6,185 bases of DNA from Caryophanales bacterium (GTDB lineage Bacteria; Bacillota_I; Bacilli_A; RFN20; CAG-826): positions 1-6,185 of the forward strand of contig JAQYPI010000032.1 of assembly GCA_028726925.1 (NCBI GenBank), read 5' to 3'. Position numbers and translations under genes: made by a program. Of the stretch, positions 1-5,288 are shown in pieces. The stretch's first letter is position 1. The number at the start of each line of letters is the position of its first letter. Under the pieces are notes generated by a model. It worked only from the letters and a program-made list of their open reading frames with translations. It was not told the DNA's origin and did not search any database.

Positions 1-348
1 CCGGGCGTCGCGGTCGGAATTCTTCGCGGCAAGGCGGATCGTCTTGAGCCCCATGCGTTCCGAGGCATCGACAGCGCTATGGAAAAGGGCGGTCGCGATC
101 CCCTTCTTGCGCTTGTTTTCGTCGACATACAGGGCGAGGACCTCGAGATGGTCCGGGTGCTTTTCGGCAAGCAGGAAACCCGATGGCATCGCCGATTCGA
201 CCGCGGCGAGACAGAATCTCCGTTCGTCAAGGGCAAAACCGGAAAACGTCTGCGGGTTCGCGGGATTCATCCGTTTCGTCCGGAGAAACGAATTCAAAAG
301 AGGAAGAAAAGGAACGATGTCCTTGTTCGTCATGTAGTGGATGTCCAT
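1..348 (-). CDS. GNAT-family N-acetyltransferase, C-terminus cut by window edge
   Basis: The frame runs from ATG at 348 to the window edge without a stop, giving 116 residues starting MDIHYMTNKD. Residues about 70-90 read as a strand (HLEVLALYVDE) followed by NKRKKGIATALF. This matches GNAT motif A, the Q/R-x-x-G-x-G/A loop that holds the acetyl-CoA pyrophosphate, followed by the long helix and a next strand (LKTIRLAAKNSD). GNAT enzymes transfer an acetyl group from acetyl-CoA to an amine on a small molecule or protein. The acceptor cannot be told from this sequence. The start overlaps the stop of the upstream response regulator as TAATG, and no Shine-Dalgarno sequence is well placed before it. 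An in-frame TGA lies two codons upstream, so no longer start exists. Translational coupling to the regulator is therefore likely. The last strands of the fold lie outside the window. Confidence 0.82.
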   Translation of the reverse strand, partial: MDIHYMTNKDIVPFLPLLNSFLRTKRMNPANPQTFSGFALDERRFCLAAVESAMPSGFLLAEKHPDHLEVLALYVDENKRKKGIATALFHSAVDASERMGLKTIRLAAKNSDRDAR

Positions 349-1031
349 TATTCAGCGAGTCGATAACCCCCTCCATAAATCGATTCGACGTATTTGCCAT
401 CCTCCCCGAGTTTCTCGCGGAGGGACTTGATATGCATGTCCAAGGCCTTGGAACGCGGGTCGAAGGGCTTGCGCGGATCCCCGAAGGAGCGGTAAAGCTG
501 CTCGCGGGTGACCGTGGATCCTTGCGCTTCCATGAGCGTTTGGTAGATGAGGAATTCGCAGTTCGTGAGGTTGAGGAGGACGTTGTTCTTTCTGGCTTCG
601 CGTTCGATCTTGTCGAGGATGAAAGGTCCCCAGCGGACGATTTCTTTGCGCTTCTGGACGCGGCGCATGTTGGCGGAGACCATCGCGTAAAGCTCGCGGG
701 GATCGAAAGGATAGGCGAGGAATCCATCGCCTCCATTTAAGAAGACGGCGCAGCGTTCTTCGACGCTGGAATTAAGACCCATCAGGATGACGCGGGTATC
801 GCGCTTGTCCCCATCGCTTGAGCGGATTTTCTTGAGGACGTTGAGCCCGTAGTCGTCGAAAATGCGGAGGTCGAGGATCGCGAGGTCCGGCGGATTCACC
901 GCGAACATCGAAAGGAAGGGGGATGCCTTCACGAACGAGCGGACCGTGAACCGGGTTCCCCGTAACGCGTCCTGGATTAAGCCCAAAACGTTAGGCGAAC
1001 TTTCCACGACGTCGATAATGTAGGATGCCAT
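348..1031 (-). CDS. OmpR/PhoB-family response regulator with degenerate receiver domain
   Basis: The protein has 227 residues: a receiver domain (about 1-122) joined to a C-terminal winged-helix DNA-binding domain (about 130-227). The winged helix is typical of OmpR/PhoB: LTNCEFLIYQTL, TREQLYRSF, a recognition helix around SKALDMHIKSLREKLG, and the wing hairpin YVESIYGGGYRL. The receiver keeps the expected phosphoacceptor aspartate, D54 in AILDLR, and P108-F109 after beta-5. However, the acidic pair after beta-1 is E10-S11, the switch Thr/Ser is G85, and the near-invariant Lys is Y107. It is therefore probably a DNA-binding transcription regulator whose activity depends little, or not classically, on phosphorylation. 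No histidine kinase is adjacent. The ATG at 1031 gives the normal family length, but no clear Shine-Dalgarno sequence precedes it. It forms an operon with the overlapping acetyltransferase gene. The family call is firm; the regulon is unknown. Confidence 0.93.
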   Translation of the reverse strand: MASYIIDVVESSPNVLGLIQDALRGTRFTVRSFVKASPFLSMFAVNPPDLAILDLRIFDDYGLNVLKKIRSSDGDKRDTRVILMGLNSSVEERCAVFLNGGDGFLAYPFDPRELYAMVSANMRRVQKRKEIVRWGPFILDKIEREARKNNVLLNLTNCEFLIYQTLMEAQGSTVTREQLYRSFGDPRKPFDPRSKALDMHIKSLREKLGEDGKYVESIYGGGYRLAE

Positions 1032-1039
1032 ATGCCACT

Positions 1040-1068
1040 ATCATAAGGAAATAGTAAGGTCTTGTCAT
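1040..1068 (-). promoter_or_regulatory. Predicted sigma-A-type promoter for the response regulator
   Basis: On the minus strand ATGACA (1068-1063, 5 of 6 matches to TTGACA) is followed by a 17-nt spacer and TATGAT (1045-1040, 5 of 6 matches to TATAAT). The -10 ends only 8 nt before the ATG at 1031, so a transcript starting at the usual distance would have a leader of about 0-2 nt. The rest of the gap up to 1246 is AT-richer than the genes, and I see no further operator or RNA in it. Confidence 0.5.
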
Positions 1069-1246
1069 CAAGATTTTTCGCCAATTTCCTGCGATTCTTC
1101 ACGAAAAACGCGTTCTGAGTTCGCTTTCGGCCGCTCATTTGTAAGGAAAAGTTTTGCCGCGTTCCGTTCCCTCTTTTTGCCGTTGACGTTTTCGCCTTCT
1201 TGGCGGAGTGTATCAGCAAGCGAGAAAAAGGTAGGAAGGGTCGAAG

Positions 1247-1268
1247 AAAAAAAGCCCCGAAGGGCTTT
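1247..1268 (-). terminator. Rho-independent terminator of tyrS, overlapping its stop codon
   Basis: Minus-strand stem AAAGCCC / GGGCTTT (arms 1268-1262 and 1257-1251) closes on a TTCG loop and runs into a T-tract (seven Ts in total, from the end of the stem to 1247). The TAA of tyrS (1269-1267) lies in the upstream arm, so the hairpin begins inside the last codon. It separates tyrS from the regulator unit. Confidence 0.88.
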
Positions 1269-2517
1269 AGAATTGACCGAGATAGTAGTTCTTCTTCCCG
1301 CGCCGCACGATCAGGTATTTCCCGAAAAGCGCTTTGGCGGAGGAGAAGATTTCCTTCGGGTCGGTGGCCTTGACGCCGTTGACGAGGACCCCGTTCCCTT
1401 CCGCGAAGGTGCGGGCTTCGCGCTTGGAGGAAGCGGCCCCGAGGGCGATGAGGAGATCTTCGAGCATCATCTCGCCCTGAAGGGGTTTCTTCATGTCGCC
1501 GAAGAGGGTTTCGATCTCGGGCTCGCTCAAGGAAGCGACGTTCCCGGAGAAGAGGGCTTCGCTCATGGAAATGGCTTCCTTGGCCCCGGCCTCGCCGAAG
1601 ATATCCTTCGTGATTTCGTAAGCGACTTTTTTCTGGCCGATGCGGGCGCCGGGCGAGGCGAAGTGCTCGCGGGCGACGTCTTCGATTTCCTCTTTGGAGA
1701 GGAAGGAGAACACCTTGAGGAAGCGGATCGCGTCTTCGTCGGTGACGTTCATGAAATACTGGTACATCGCGTAGGGCGAGGTGAGTTTCGGGTCGAGGAA
1801 GAGGGCCCCTTTCTCGGATTTGCCGAATTTCTTGCCGTCGCTGCGAAGGATGAGGCGGCTCGTGAGGACTTCGACGTTGGCTTCATCGCCCTCGATTTTG
1901 CGGATGAGTTCGAGGCCGCTTGTCAAATTCCCCCATTGGTCGTTCCCGCCGAGCTGGATGGAGACGCCTTTGGCTTTGTGGAGGTGGTAGAAATCGATGG
2001 ATTGGAGGATTTGGTAGGAGAATTCGGTGAAGGAAATGCCCGCTTCGAGGCGGCTTTTCACGATTTCCTTGGAAAGCATGTAATTGATGGGGAAGAATTT
2101 GCCGTAATCGCGCAAAAAATCGATGACGGTCATGGAGCCGAGCCAGTCGTAATTGGAGACGATTTCCCCTTTCTCGGGGTCCGTCAGGTCGATATAACGC
2201 TCAAGCTGGGCCTTGATCGAGGCGGTGTTGGCCGCGAGGGTATCCTTGGTTTGGAGGTTGCGCTCGCTGCTTTTGCCCGAGGGGTCGCCGATCATGCCGG
2301 TCGCCCCGCCGACGACGGCGATGACCTTGTGCCCGGCGCGCTGAAAGCGCTTGAGCAGCGAGATCATGACGTAGTTCCCAAGGTGCATCGAGGATGCCGA
2401 GGGGTCGAACCCGCAATAGACGGCTTGCTTCGTTTCGAGCAGTTTTTTCACGCCTTCCGCGTCGGAGCTTTGCTCGATGAGCCCGCGGTACATCAAATCA
2501 TCGAATAGGTTTTCCAT
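1267..2517 (-). CDS. tyrS: Tyrosyl-tRNA synthetase
   Basis: This class I aminoacyl-tRNA synthetase charges tRNA-Tyr in the cytoplasm, using tyrosine and ATP. From the chosen ATG it has 416 residues, a usual length for bacterial TyrRS. Visible motifs are Y34 in VYCGFDPS, the HIGH-type signature HLGN (45-48), GDPSGK (77-82), GGNDQWGN (190-197) and the KMSKS-type loop KFGKS (230-234). A C-terminal S4-like RNA-binding domain covers about residues 350-416. The motif positions match those of the Bacillus-type enzyme, which supports starting at MENLFDDLMYRGL (2517). A GTG 13 codons upstream (2556) stays in frame, but it would add a non-conserved extension and would lie upstream of the predicted -10. 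No strong Shine-Dalgarno is seen; GGGG sits only 2 nt before the ATG. The gene lies 46 nt after the membrane protein gene, and its terminator overlaps its stop. Confidence 0.97.
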   Translation of the reverse strand: MENLFDDLMYRGLIEQSSDAEGVKKLLETKQAVYCGFDPSASSMHLGNYVMISLLKRFQRAGHKVIAVVGGATGMIGDPSGKSSERNLQTKDTLAANTASIKAQLERYIDLTDPEKGEIVSNYDWLGSMTVIDFLRDYGKFFPINYMLSKEIVKSRLEAGISFTEFSYQILQSIDFYHLHKAKGVSIQLGGNDQWGNLTSGLELIRKIEGDEANVEVLTSRLILRSDGKKFGKSEKGALFLDPKLTSPYAMYQYFMNVTDEDAIRFLKVFSFLSKEEIEDVAREHFASPGARIGQKKVAYEITKDIFGEAGAKEAISMSEALFSGNVASLSEPEIETLFGDMKKPLQGEMMLEDLLIALGAASSKREARTFAEGNGVLVNGVKATDPKEIFSSAKALFGKYLIVRRGKKNYYLGQF

Positions 2518-2526
2518 AGCCCCGTC

Positions 2527-2556
2527 ATTGTACGCGCGCAAACGGAAAAACGCCAC
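2527..2556 (-). promoter_or_regulatory. Candidate tyrS promoter
   Basis: TACAAT (2532-2527) matches the -10 consensus at 5 of 6 positions. The best -35 partner, GTGGCG (2556-2551, 18-nt spacer), is weak at 3 of 6. The hexamer ends 9 nt before the tyrS ATG, which implies a leader of only a few nucleotides. The 46-nt gap has no convincing terminator, so read-through from the upstream gene may also supply tyrS mRNA. Confidence 0.35.
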
Positions 2557-2563
2557 GGGAAAC

Positions 2564-3145
2564 TCACTTAGAAGGGGTTTCTTCGGCGTGGAACAGAATC
2601 GAATGGAAACGTTTCATAACCTCAAGTGCCGCGTTTCTGCGCTCCCGGTTCTCGACTAAGAGGATGGTGAGGGCTTCCCAGAACGCCACGGTGGTCGCGA
2701 TGTCGGACACGTAACCGATGATTTCCCCGGTTAGCCCGGTTTCGAAGACGTGAGTGAGCAGGAGCATGAGGAGGAAAAACAAAAGGCCGATGCCGATGAG
2801 GCCATAAGCCAAGAGCTTCTTCGCCCGGTTCTCGCGGTAAATCTTCTTTGCCTCGAGGCCGACGTTCTTCCGGAATATCTCGAATAGTCCTTCCTCGGTA
2901 TACCCATCCATGGAGGAGAAGGAGACGTCGATGTCGATTTTGACCCGACGCGGGGTGTAGGCGAGGGCATATTGGATCCAATCGCTGAATTCGTCGTTCA
3001 AAACGGGGATTTTGGTCACCGAATTGACGTCCATGAGGTCCTCGGGCGAGGCAAAGTGAAACCGCAAGGTCGCGATTTTCCTTTCTTCGTCGATGTCGAA
3101 AAACTCGCTTTCGACGTTGCGGAATTCTTCCCATTTCTTCTTCAT
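2564..3145 (-). CDS. Uncharacterised protein with two transmembrane segments
   Basis: I do not recognise a named family. The protein has 193 residues: a charged soluble N-terminal part (1-110) with alternating strand-like stretches (KIATLRFHF, RRVKIDIDVSF), two hydrophobic segments (about 111-132, LLAYGLIGIGLLFFLLMLLL, and about 140-164), and a basic, amphipathic C-terminal tail (165-193). Lysines and arginines flank both segments (RENRAKK before the first, NRERR after the second), so both ends are predicted to be cytoplasmic with a short external loop. The block VAFWEALTILL followed by an arginine cluster recalls, from memory only, small uncharacterised bacterial membrane proteins with a WVALWEP-like second helix; treat this as a hint. 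It starts 26 nt after the groEL terminator and precedes tyrS by 46 nt. No signal peptide or catalytic motif is seen. It is a real gene by frame quality and spacing; its function is unknown. Confidence 0.82.
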   Translation of the reverse strand: MKKKWEEFRNVESEFFDIDEERKIATLRFHFASPEDLMDVNSVTKIPVLNDEFSDWIQYALAYTPRRVKIDIDVSFSSMDGYTEEGLFEIFRKNVGLEAKKIYRENRAKKLLAYGLIGIGLLFFLLMLLLTHVFETGLTGEIIGYVSDIATTVAFWEALTILLVENRERRNAALEVMKRFHSILFHAEETPSK

Positions 3146-3151
3146 GATTCC

Positions 3152-3157
3152 ATTGTA
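3152..3157 (-). promoter_or_regulatory. Candidate -10 element before the membrane protein gene
   Basis: TACAAT (3157-3152, 5 of 6) ends 6 nt before the ATG at 3145. No recognisable -35 exists, because the expected region falls in the groEL terminator arm. No Shine-Dalgarno is present either. It is supported mainly by the same hexamer at the same kind of distance before tyrS. Confidence 0.25.
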
Positions 3158-3170
3158 TCCCCAGGAAACG

Positions 3171-3195
3171 AAAAAGGGGAGGGATATCCCTCCCC
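3171..3195 (-). terminator. Rho-independent terminator of groESL
   Basis: A perfect 20-nt GC-rich palindrome (3176-3195, arms GGGGAGGG / CCCTCCCC around ATAT) is followed on the minus strand by five Ts (3175-3171). It starts 19 nt after the groEL stop. The T-tract is present only in the minus-strand direction. Confidence 0.9.
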
Positions 3196-3216
3196 GATGG
3201 GACGATTGGCCCCATC
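3196..3216 (-). repeat. Second hairpin between groEL stop and terminator
   Basis: Arms GATGGG / CCCATC (6 bp, 9-nt loop) span 3216-3196. The first arm includes two bases of the groEL TGA, and the second directly abuts the terminator palindrome. It may lengthen or protect the 3' end of the mRNA. Confidence 0.5.
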
Positions 3217-4828
3217 AATACATGTCAGGGTTGCCCGGCGCGGCGGGTTTTTCTTCCTTGATCTCGGTGACCGCGCCTTCCGTGGTGACGAAGAGGGCGG
3301 CGATGGAGGAAGCGTTCAGCACGGCGCTGCGGGTGACCTTGGTCGGGTCGACGATGCCGGCTTCGAAGAGATCAACCCAGGTGCCAGACTCGGCGTTGAA
3401 GCCAAAGCCTTTCTTGGCCTTCCGTTGCTCCTCGACGATGTCGCTTGCCTCATAACCGGCGTTGGTCGCGATCTGGCGAACCGGCTCGAGCAAGGATTCG
3501 AGGACCGCGTTGATGCCCATCTGGATATCGCGGTTCGGGTCCTTGAGGGTACCCTTGAGGGCTTTGTAGGCTTCCGCGAGGGCGGCACCGCCGCCGACGA
3601 CGATGCCTTCGGCCACCGCGGCTTTCGTCGCGTTGAGGGCATCCTCGATGCGGAGTTTCTTCTCCTTGAGCTGCGATTCGGTCATCGCGCCGACCTTGAG
3701 GACGGCCACGCCGCTGCTCAATTTGGCGATGCGCTTGGCGAGGTTCTTCTTGTCGTAATCGCTCGTCGTCTGGTCCATTTGCGCACGAAGCTCATTCACG
3801 TGGGCTTCGAGAGCTTCCTTGTCCCCTTCCCCGCCGATAAGAGCGGTGCGGTCCTTGCGGACGACGGCCTTCTTCACGCGGCCGAGGTCATCGGGCGTCG
3901 CATCCTTGATCTCGCGGCCGAGGTCCTTGGTGATGAGGTTCGCGCCGGTCAGGATCGCAATGTCCCCGAGGGCGGCTTTCTGGGCATCGCCGAATTCCGG
4001 GGCCTTGACCGCGACGACGTTGAGGGCGCCGCGCATCTTGTTGAGGGTCAAGGTCGCGAGGACGTCGGCATCGAAATCCTCGGCGATGAGCAGCATCGGG
4101 GCATGAGCCTCGACGACGTGGTTGAGGATCGGGAGCATCGCGTTGATGTCCGAGATCTTCTGATCGGTCACGAAGACCAGGACGTTATCGAGCTCGGCGA
4201 CCATTTTCTCGCGGTCGGAAGCCATGTAGGGGGAGGCGAATCCCTTGTCGAATTCAAGGCCTTCGGTGATGGTGAGTTCATCGTCCACGGATTTCGATTC
4301 CGCGACGGAAATGACGCCATCCTTGCCGACTTTTTCCATCGCCTGGGCGATGAGCTTGCCGATTTCGGGATCGCCACTCGAGATGGTCGCGACGGACTCG
4401 ATGTCCGCGTTCGTGTCGATGGGGCGGGAAGAGGCGCGAAGTTCCTCGGCGACCGCCTTGCCGGCTTTTTCCATGCCGGCGCGGACGAAGACGGGGTTCG
4501 CCCCTTTCTCGACGGCCGCGATGCCGTTATGGATCATCGCCTGGGCGAGCAAGGTCGCGGTGGTCGTGCCATCGCCCGCCACGTCGTTGGTCTTGTTCGC
4601 AACTTCATAGACGAGCTTGGCGCCCATGTTCTGGAAATTGTTCTTGAGTTCGATCTCGCGGGCGATCGTGACCCCGTCGTTGGTGATGGTCGGGGACCCG
4701 TAGCCCTTGTCGAGGGCGACGTTGCGGCCCTTGGGGCCCAAGGTCAGTTTGACGGTGTTGGCGAGGATGTCGACGCCTTCGATCATCTCGTCGCGGGCGG
4801 ATTTGCCCCATTTGATTTCTTTTGCCAT
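3215..4828 (-). CDS. groEL: Chaperonin GroEL (Hsp60)
   Basis: This is the large ring subunit of the cytoplasmic chaperonin, which encloses unfolded proteins under the GroES lid and folds them using ATP. The 537 residues are full length apart from the tail. The N-terminal equatorial domain carries LGPKGRNVAL (30-39), TNDGVTIAREIE (49-60) and GDGTTTATLL (85-94); D51, D86 and D396 (in RIEDALNAT) correspond to the nucleotide-site and catalytic aspartates of E. coli GroEL. The apical domain lies between, and GGGAAL (412-417) marks the return to the intermediate/equatorial region. The C-terminus ends EKPAAPGNPDMY instead of the usual GGM-rich repeat. The start is set by conservation (MAKEIKWGKSAR) and by a strong Shine-Dalgarno, GGAGGA (4844-4839), 10 nt before the ATG. 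It follows groES by 19 nt in one operon under CIRCE. Confidence 0.98.
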   Translation of the reverse strand: MAKEIKWGKSARDEMIEGVDILANTVKLTLGPKGRNVALDKGYGSPTITNDGVTIAREIELKNNFQNMGAKLVYEVANKTNDVAGDGTTTATLLAQAMIHNGIAAVEKGANPVFVRAGMEKAGKAVAEELRASSRPIDTNADIESVATISSGDPEIGKLIAQAMEKVGKDGVISVAESKSVDDELTITEGLEFDKGFASPYMASDREKMVAELDNVLVFVTDQKISDINAMLPILNHVVEAHAPMLLIAEDFDADVLATLTLNKMRGALNVVAVKAPEFGDAQKAALGDIAILTGANLITKDLGREIKDATPDDLGRVKKAVVRKDRTALIGGEGDKEALEAHVNELRAQMDQTTSDYDKKNLAKRIAKLSSGVAVLKVGAMTESQLKEKKLRIEDALNATKAAVAEGIVVGGGAALAEAYKALKGTLKDPNRDIQMGINAVLESLLEPVRQIATNAGYEASDIVEEQRKAKKGFGFNAESGTWVDLFEAGIVDPTKVTRSAVLNASSIAALFVTTEGAVTEIKEEKPAAPGNPDMY

Positions 4829-4847
4829 GATGGATTATTCCTCCAAA

Positions 4848-5129
4848 TTAGTCTTTGAGGACGGCGAGGATGTCCTCTTCTTTAAGAAGAAGGTACTTAT
4901 GGCCGTCTTCCTCGTATTCGGTGCCCGCGTATTCGCGGTAGATGACGCGGTCGTTTTCCTTGATCACAAAGGGGATGAGGTTACCGTGCTCGTCGCGTTT
5001 GCCTTCGCCGAGGGCGATGACCGTCGCGACGGTGCCGGATTTCTTTTCGGTGGCCAAGATGATGGCCCCGACTTTCTTTTCCTGCGGAATCTTTTCGAGC
5101 AGGACGTAATCGTGAATGGGTTGAATCAT
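4848..5129 (-). CDS. groES: Co-chaperonin GroES (Hsp10)
   Basis: This is the heptameric lid that caps GroEL and triggers substrate encapsulation. At 93 residues it has the normal family length. The N-terminus IQPIHDYVLLEKI and the end YLLLKEEDILAVLKD are typical of GroES, as is the VIALGEG strand. The mobile loop that contacts GroEL lies at about 16-33; its hydrophobic tripeptide reads IIL inside VGAIILATEKK, where many homologues have GGIVLP, so one glycine and the proline are replaced. The chosen ATG is the only conserved start. The nearest Shine-Dalgarno-like run (AAGGA, 5149-5145) is 15 nt away and is better spaced for a tiny upstream frame (see 5126-5140). First gene of the groESL operon. 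Confidence 0.97.
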   Translation of the reverse strand: MIQPIHDYVLLEKIPQEKKVGAIILATEKKSGTVATVIALGEGKRDEHGNLIPFVIKENDRVIYREYAGTEYEEDGHKYLLLKEEDILAVLKD

Positions 5130-5140
5130 AGGGATTTCAT
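5126..5140 (-). other. Possible four-codon leader frame MKSL overlapping groES start
   Basis: ATG at 5140-5138 is preceded 4 nt upstream by AAGGA. It reads M-K-S-L and stops at TGA (5128-5126), which overlaps the groES ATG as ATGA. It may be a reinitiation device or a chance arrangement; no experimental or comparative support is available here. Confidence 0.3.
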
Positions 5141-5162
5141 TGCTTCCTTTCTCACTTGCAAC

Positions 5163-5180
5163 AAAGAGTTTAGTCTCTTT
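5163..5180 (-). repeat. Inverted repeat across the groESL -10 region
   Basis: AAAGAG (5180-5175) and CTCTTT (5168-5163) form a 6-bp inverted repeat with a 6-nt centre, covering the -10 hexamer. It could be an extra operator or simply a product of the AT-rich promoter. Confidence 0.35.
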
Positions 5181-5194
5181 TTTAGCAGTGTCAA
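5167..5194 (-). promoter_or_regulatory. groESL promoter
   Basis: A perfect TTGACA -35 (5194-5189), a 16-nt spacer and TAAACT (5172-5167, 4 of 6 to the -10 consensus). The -35 lies in the spacer and downstream arm of the CIRCE element, the classical arrangement for repression. The predicted start near 5160 gives a leader of about 30 nt to groES. Confidence 0.75.
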
Positions 5195-5208
5195 TAGGAG
5201 AGTGCTAA
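5182..5208 (-). promoter_or_regulatory. CIRCE operator, predicted HrcA binding site
   Basis: On the minus strand the upstream arm is the exact consensus TTAGCACTC (5208-5200). A 9-nt spacer follows, then CACTGCTAA (5190-5182), which differs from GAGTGCTAA at two positions. Arm sequence, spacer length and placement before groES all fit. In CIRCE systems the HrcA repressor binds here and is kept active by GroEL, so heat or misfolded protein releases the operon. hrcA itself is not in the window. Confidence 0.93.
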
Positions 5209-5248
5209 TTTTTGAAGGAACTTCTTTGCCCCTTTTCTCACGGGCACG

Positions 5249-5276
5249 AAAAAAGTCCCCGTGGGGCAGGGACTTT
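5249..5276 (-). terminator. Rho-independent terminator of the fucO-like gene
   Basis: Minus-strand stem AAAGTCCC / GGGACTTT (arms 5276-5269 and 5259-5252) has a 9-nt loop and a run of six Ts down to 5249. An alternative inner CCCC/GGGG pairing is possible. It starts 12 nt after the stop codon and isolates groESL from upstream transcription. Confidence 0.9.
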
Positions 5277-5288
5277 CATCGGTTTTCC

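Noticed and set aside
1193..1205. Short hairpin CGCC-TTCTT-GGCG in the gap before the regulator
   Set aside because: Only a 4-bp stem with no T-tract or matching second site; too weak to call a terminator or operator.
977..1219. An 80-codon minus-strand frame in the gap before the regulator, overlapping its start
   Set aside because: No ribosome binding site, an unstructured basic composition, and overlap with the predicted promoter and 5' end of the regulator gene.
1177..2508. A 443-codon plus-strand frame opposite tyrS
   Set aside because: Same codon-bias effect. Its translation has no recognisable motif and it lacks a ribosome binding site.
2518..2556. Upstream GTG start extending TyrS by 13 residues
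   Set aside because: The extension MAFFRLRAYNDGA is not typical of TyrS, no Shine-Dalgarno precedes it, and HLGN and KFGKS fall at the usual family positions only with the ATG at 2517.
3142..3153. Mini frame ATG-GAA-TCA-TGA ending on the membrane protein start (ATGA overlap)
   Set aside because: It resembles the groES case but has no Shine-Dalgarno and its ATG is part of the TACAAT hexamer, so it is probably coincidence.
2972..4858. A 628-codon open frame on the plus strand, antisense to groEL
   Set aside because: It covers groEL and part of the neighbouring genes in mirror frame. It is open because GC-rich third positions in groEL remove stops on the opposite strand. The protein is a repetitive mix of D, G, V, F and R with no domain, and groEL on the other strand is unmistakable.
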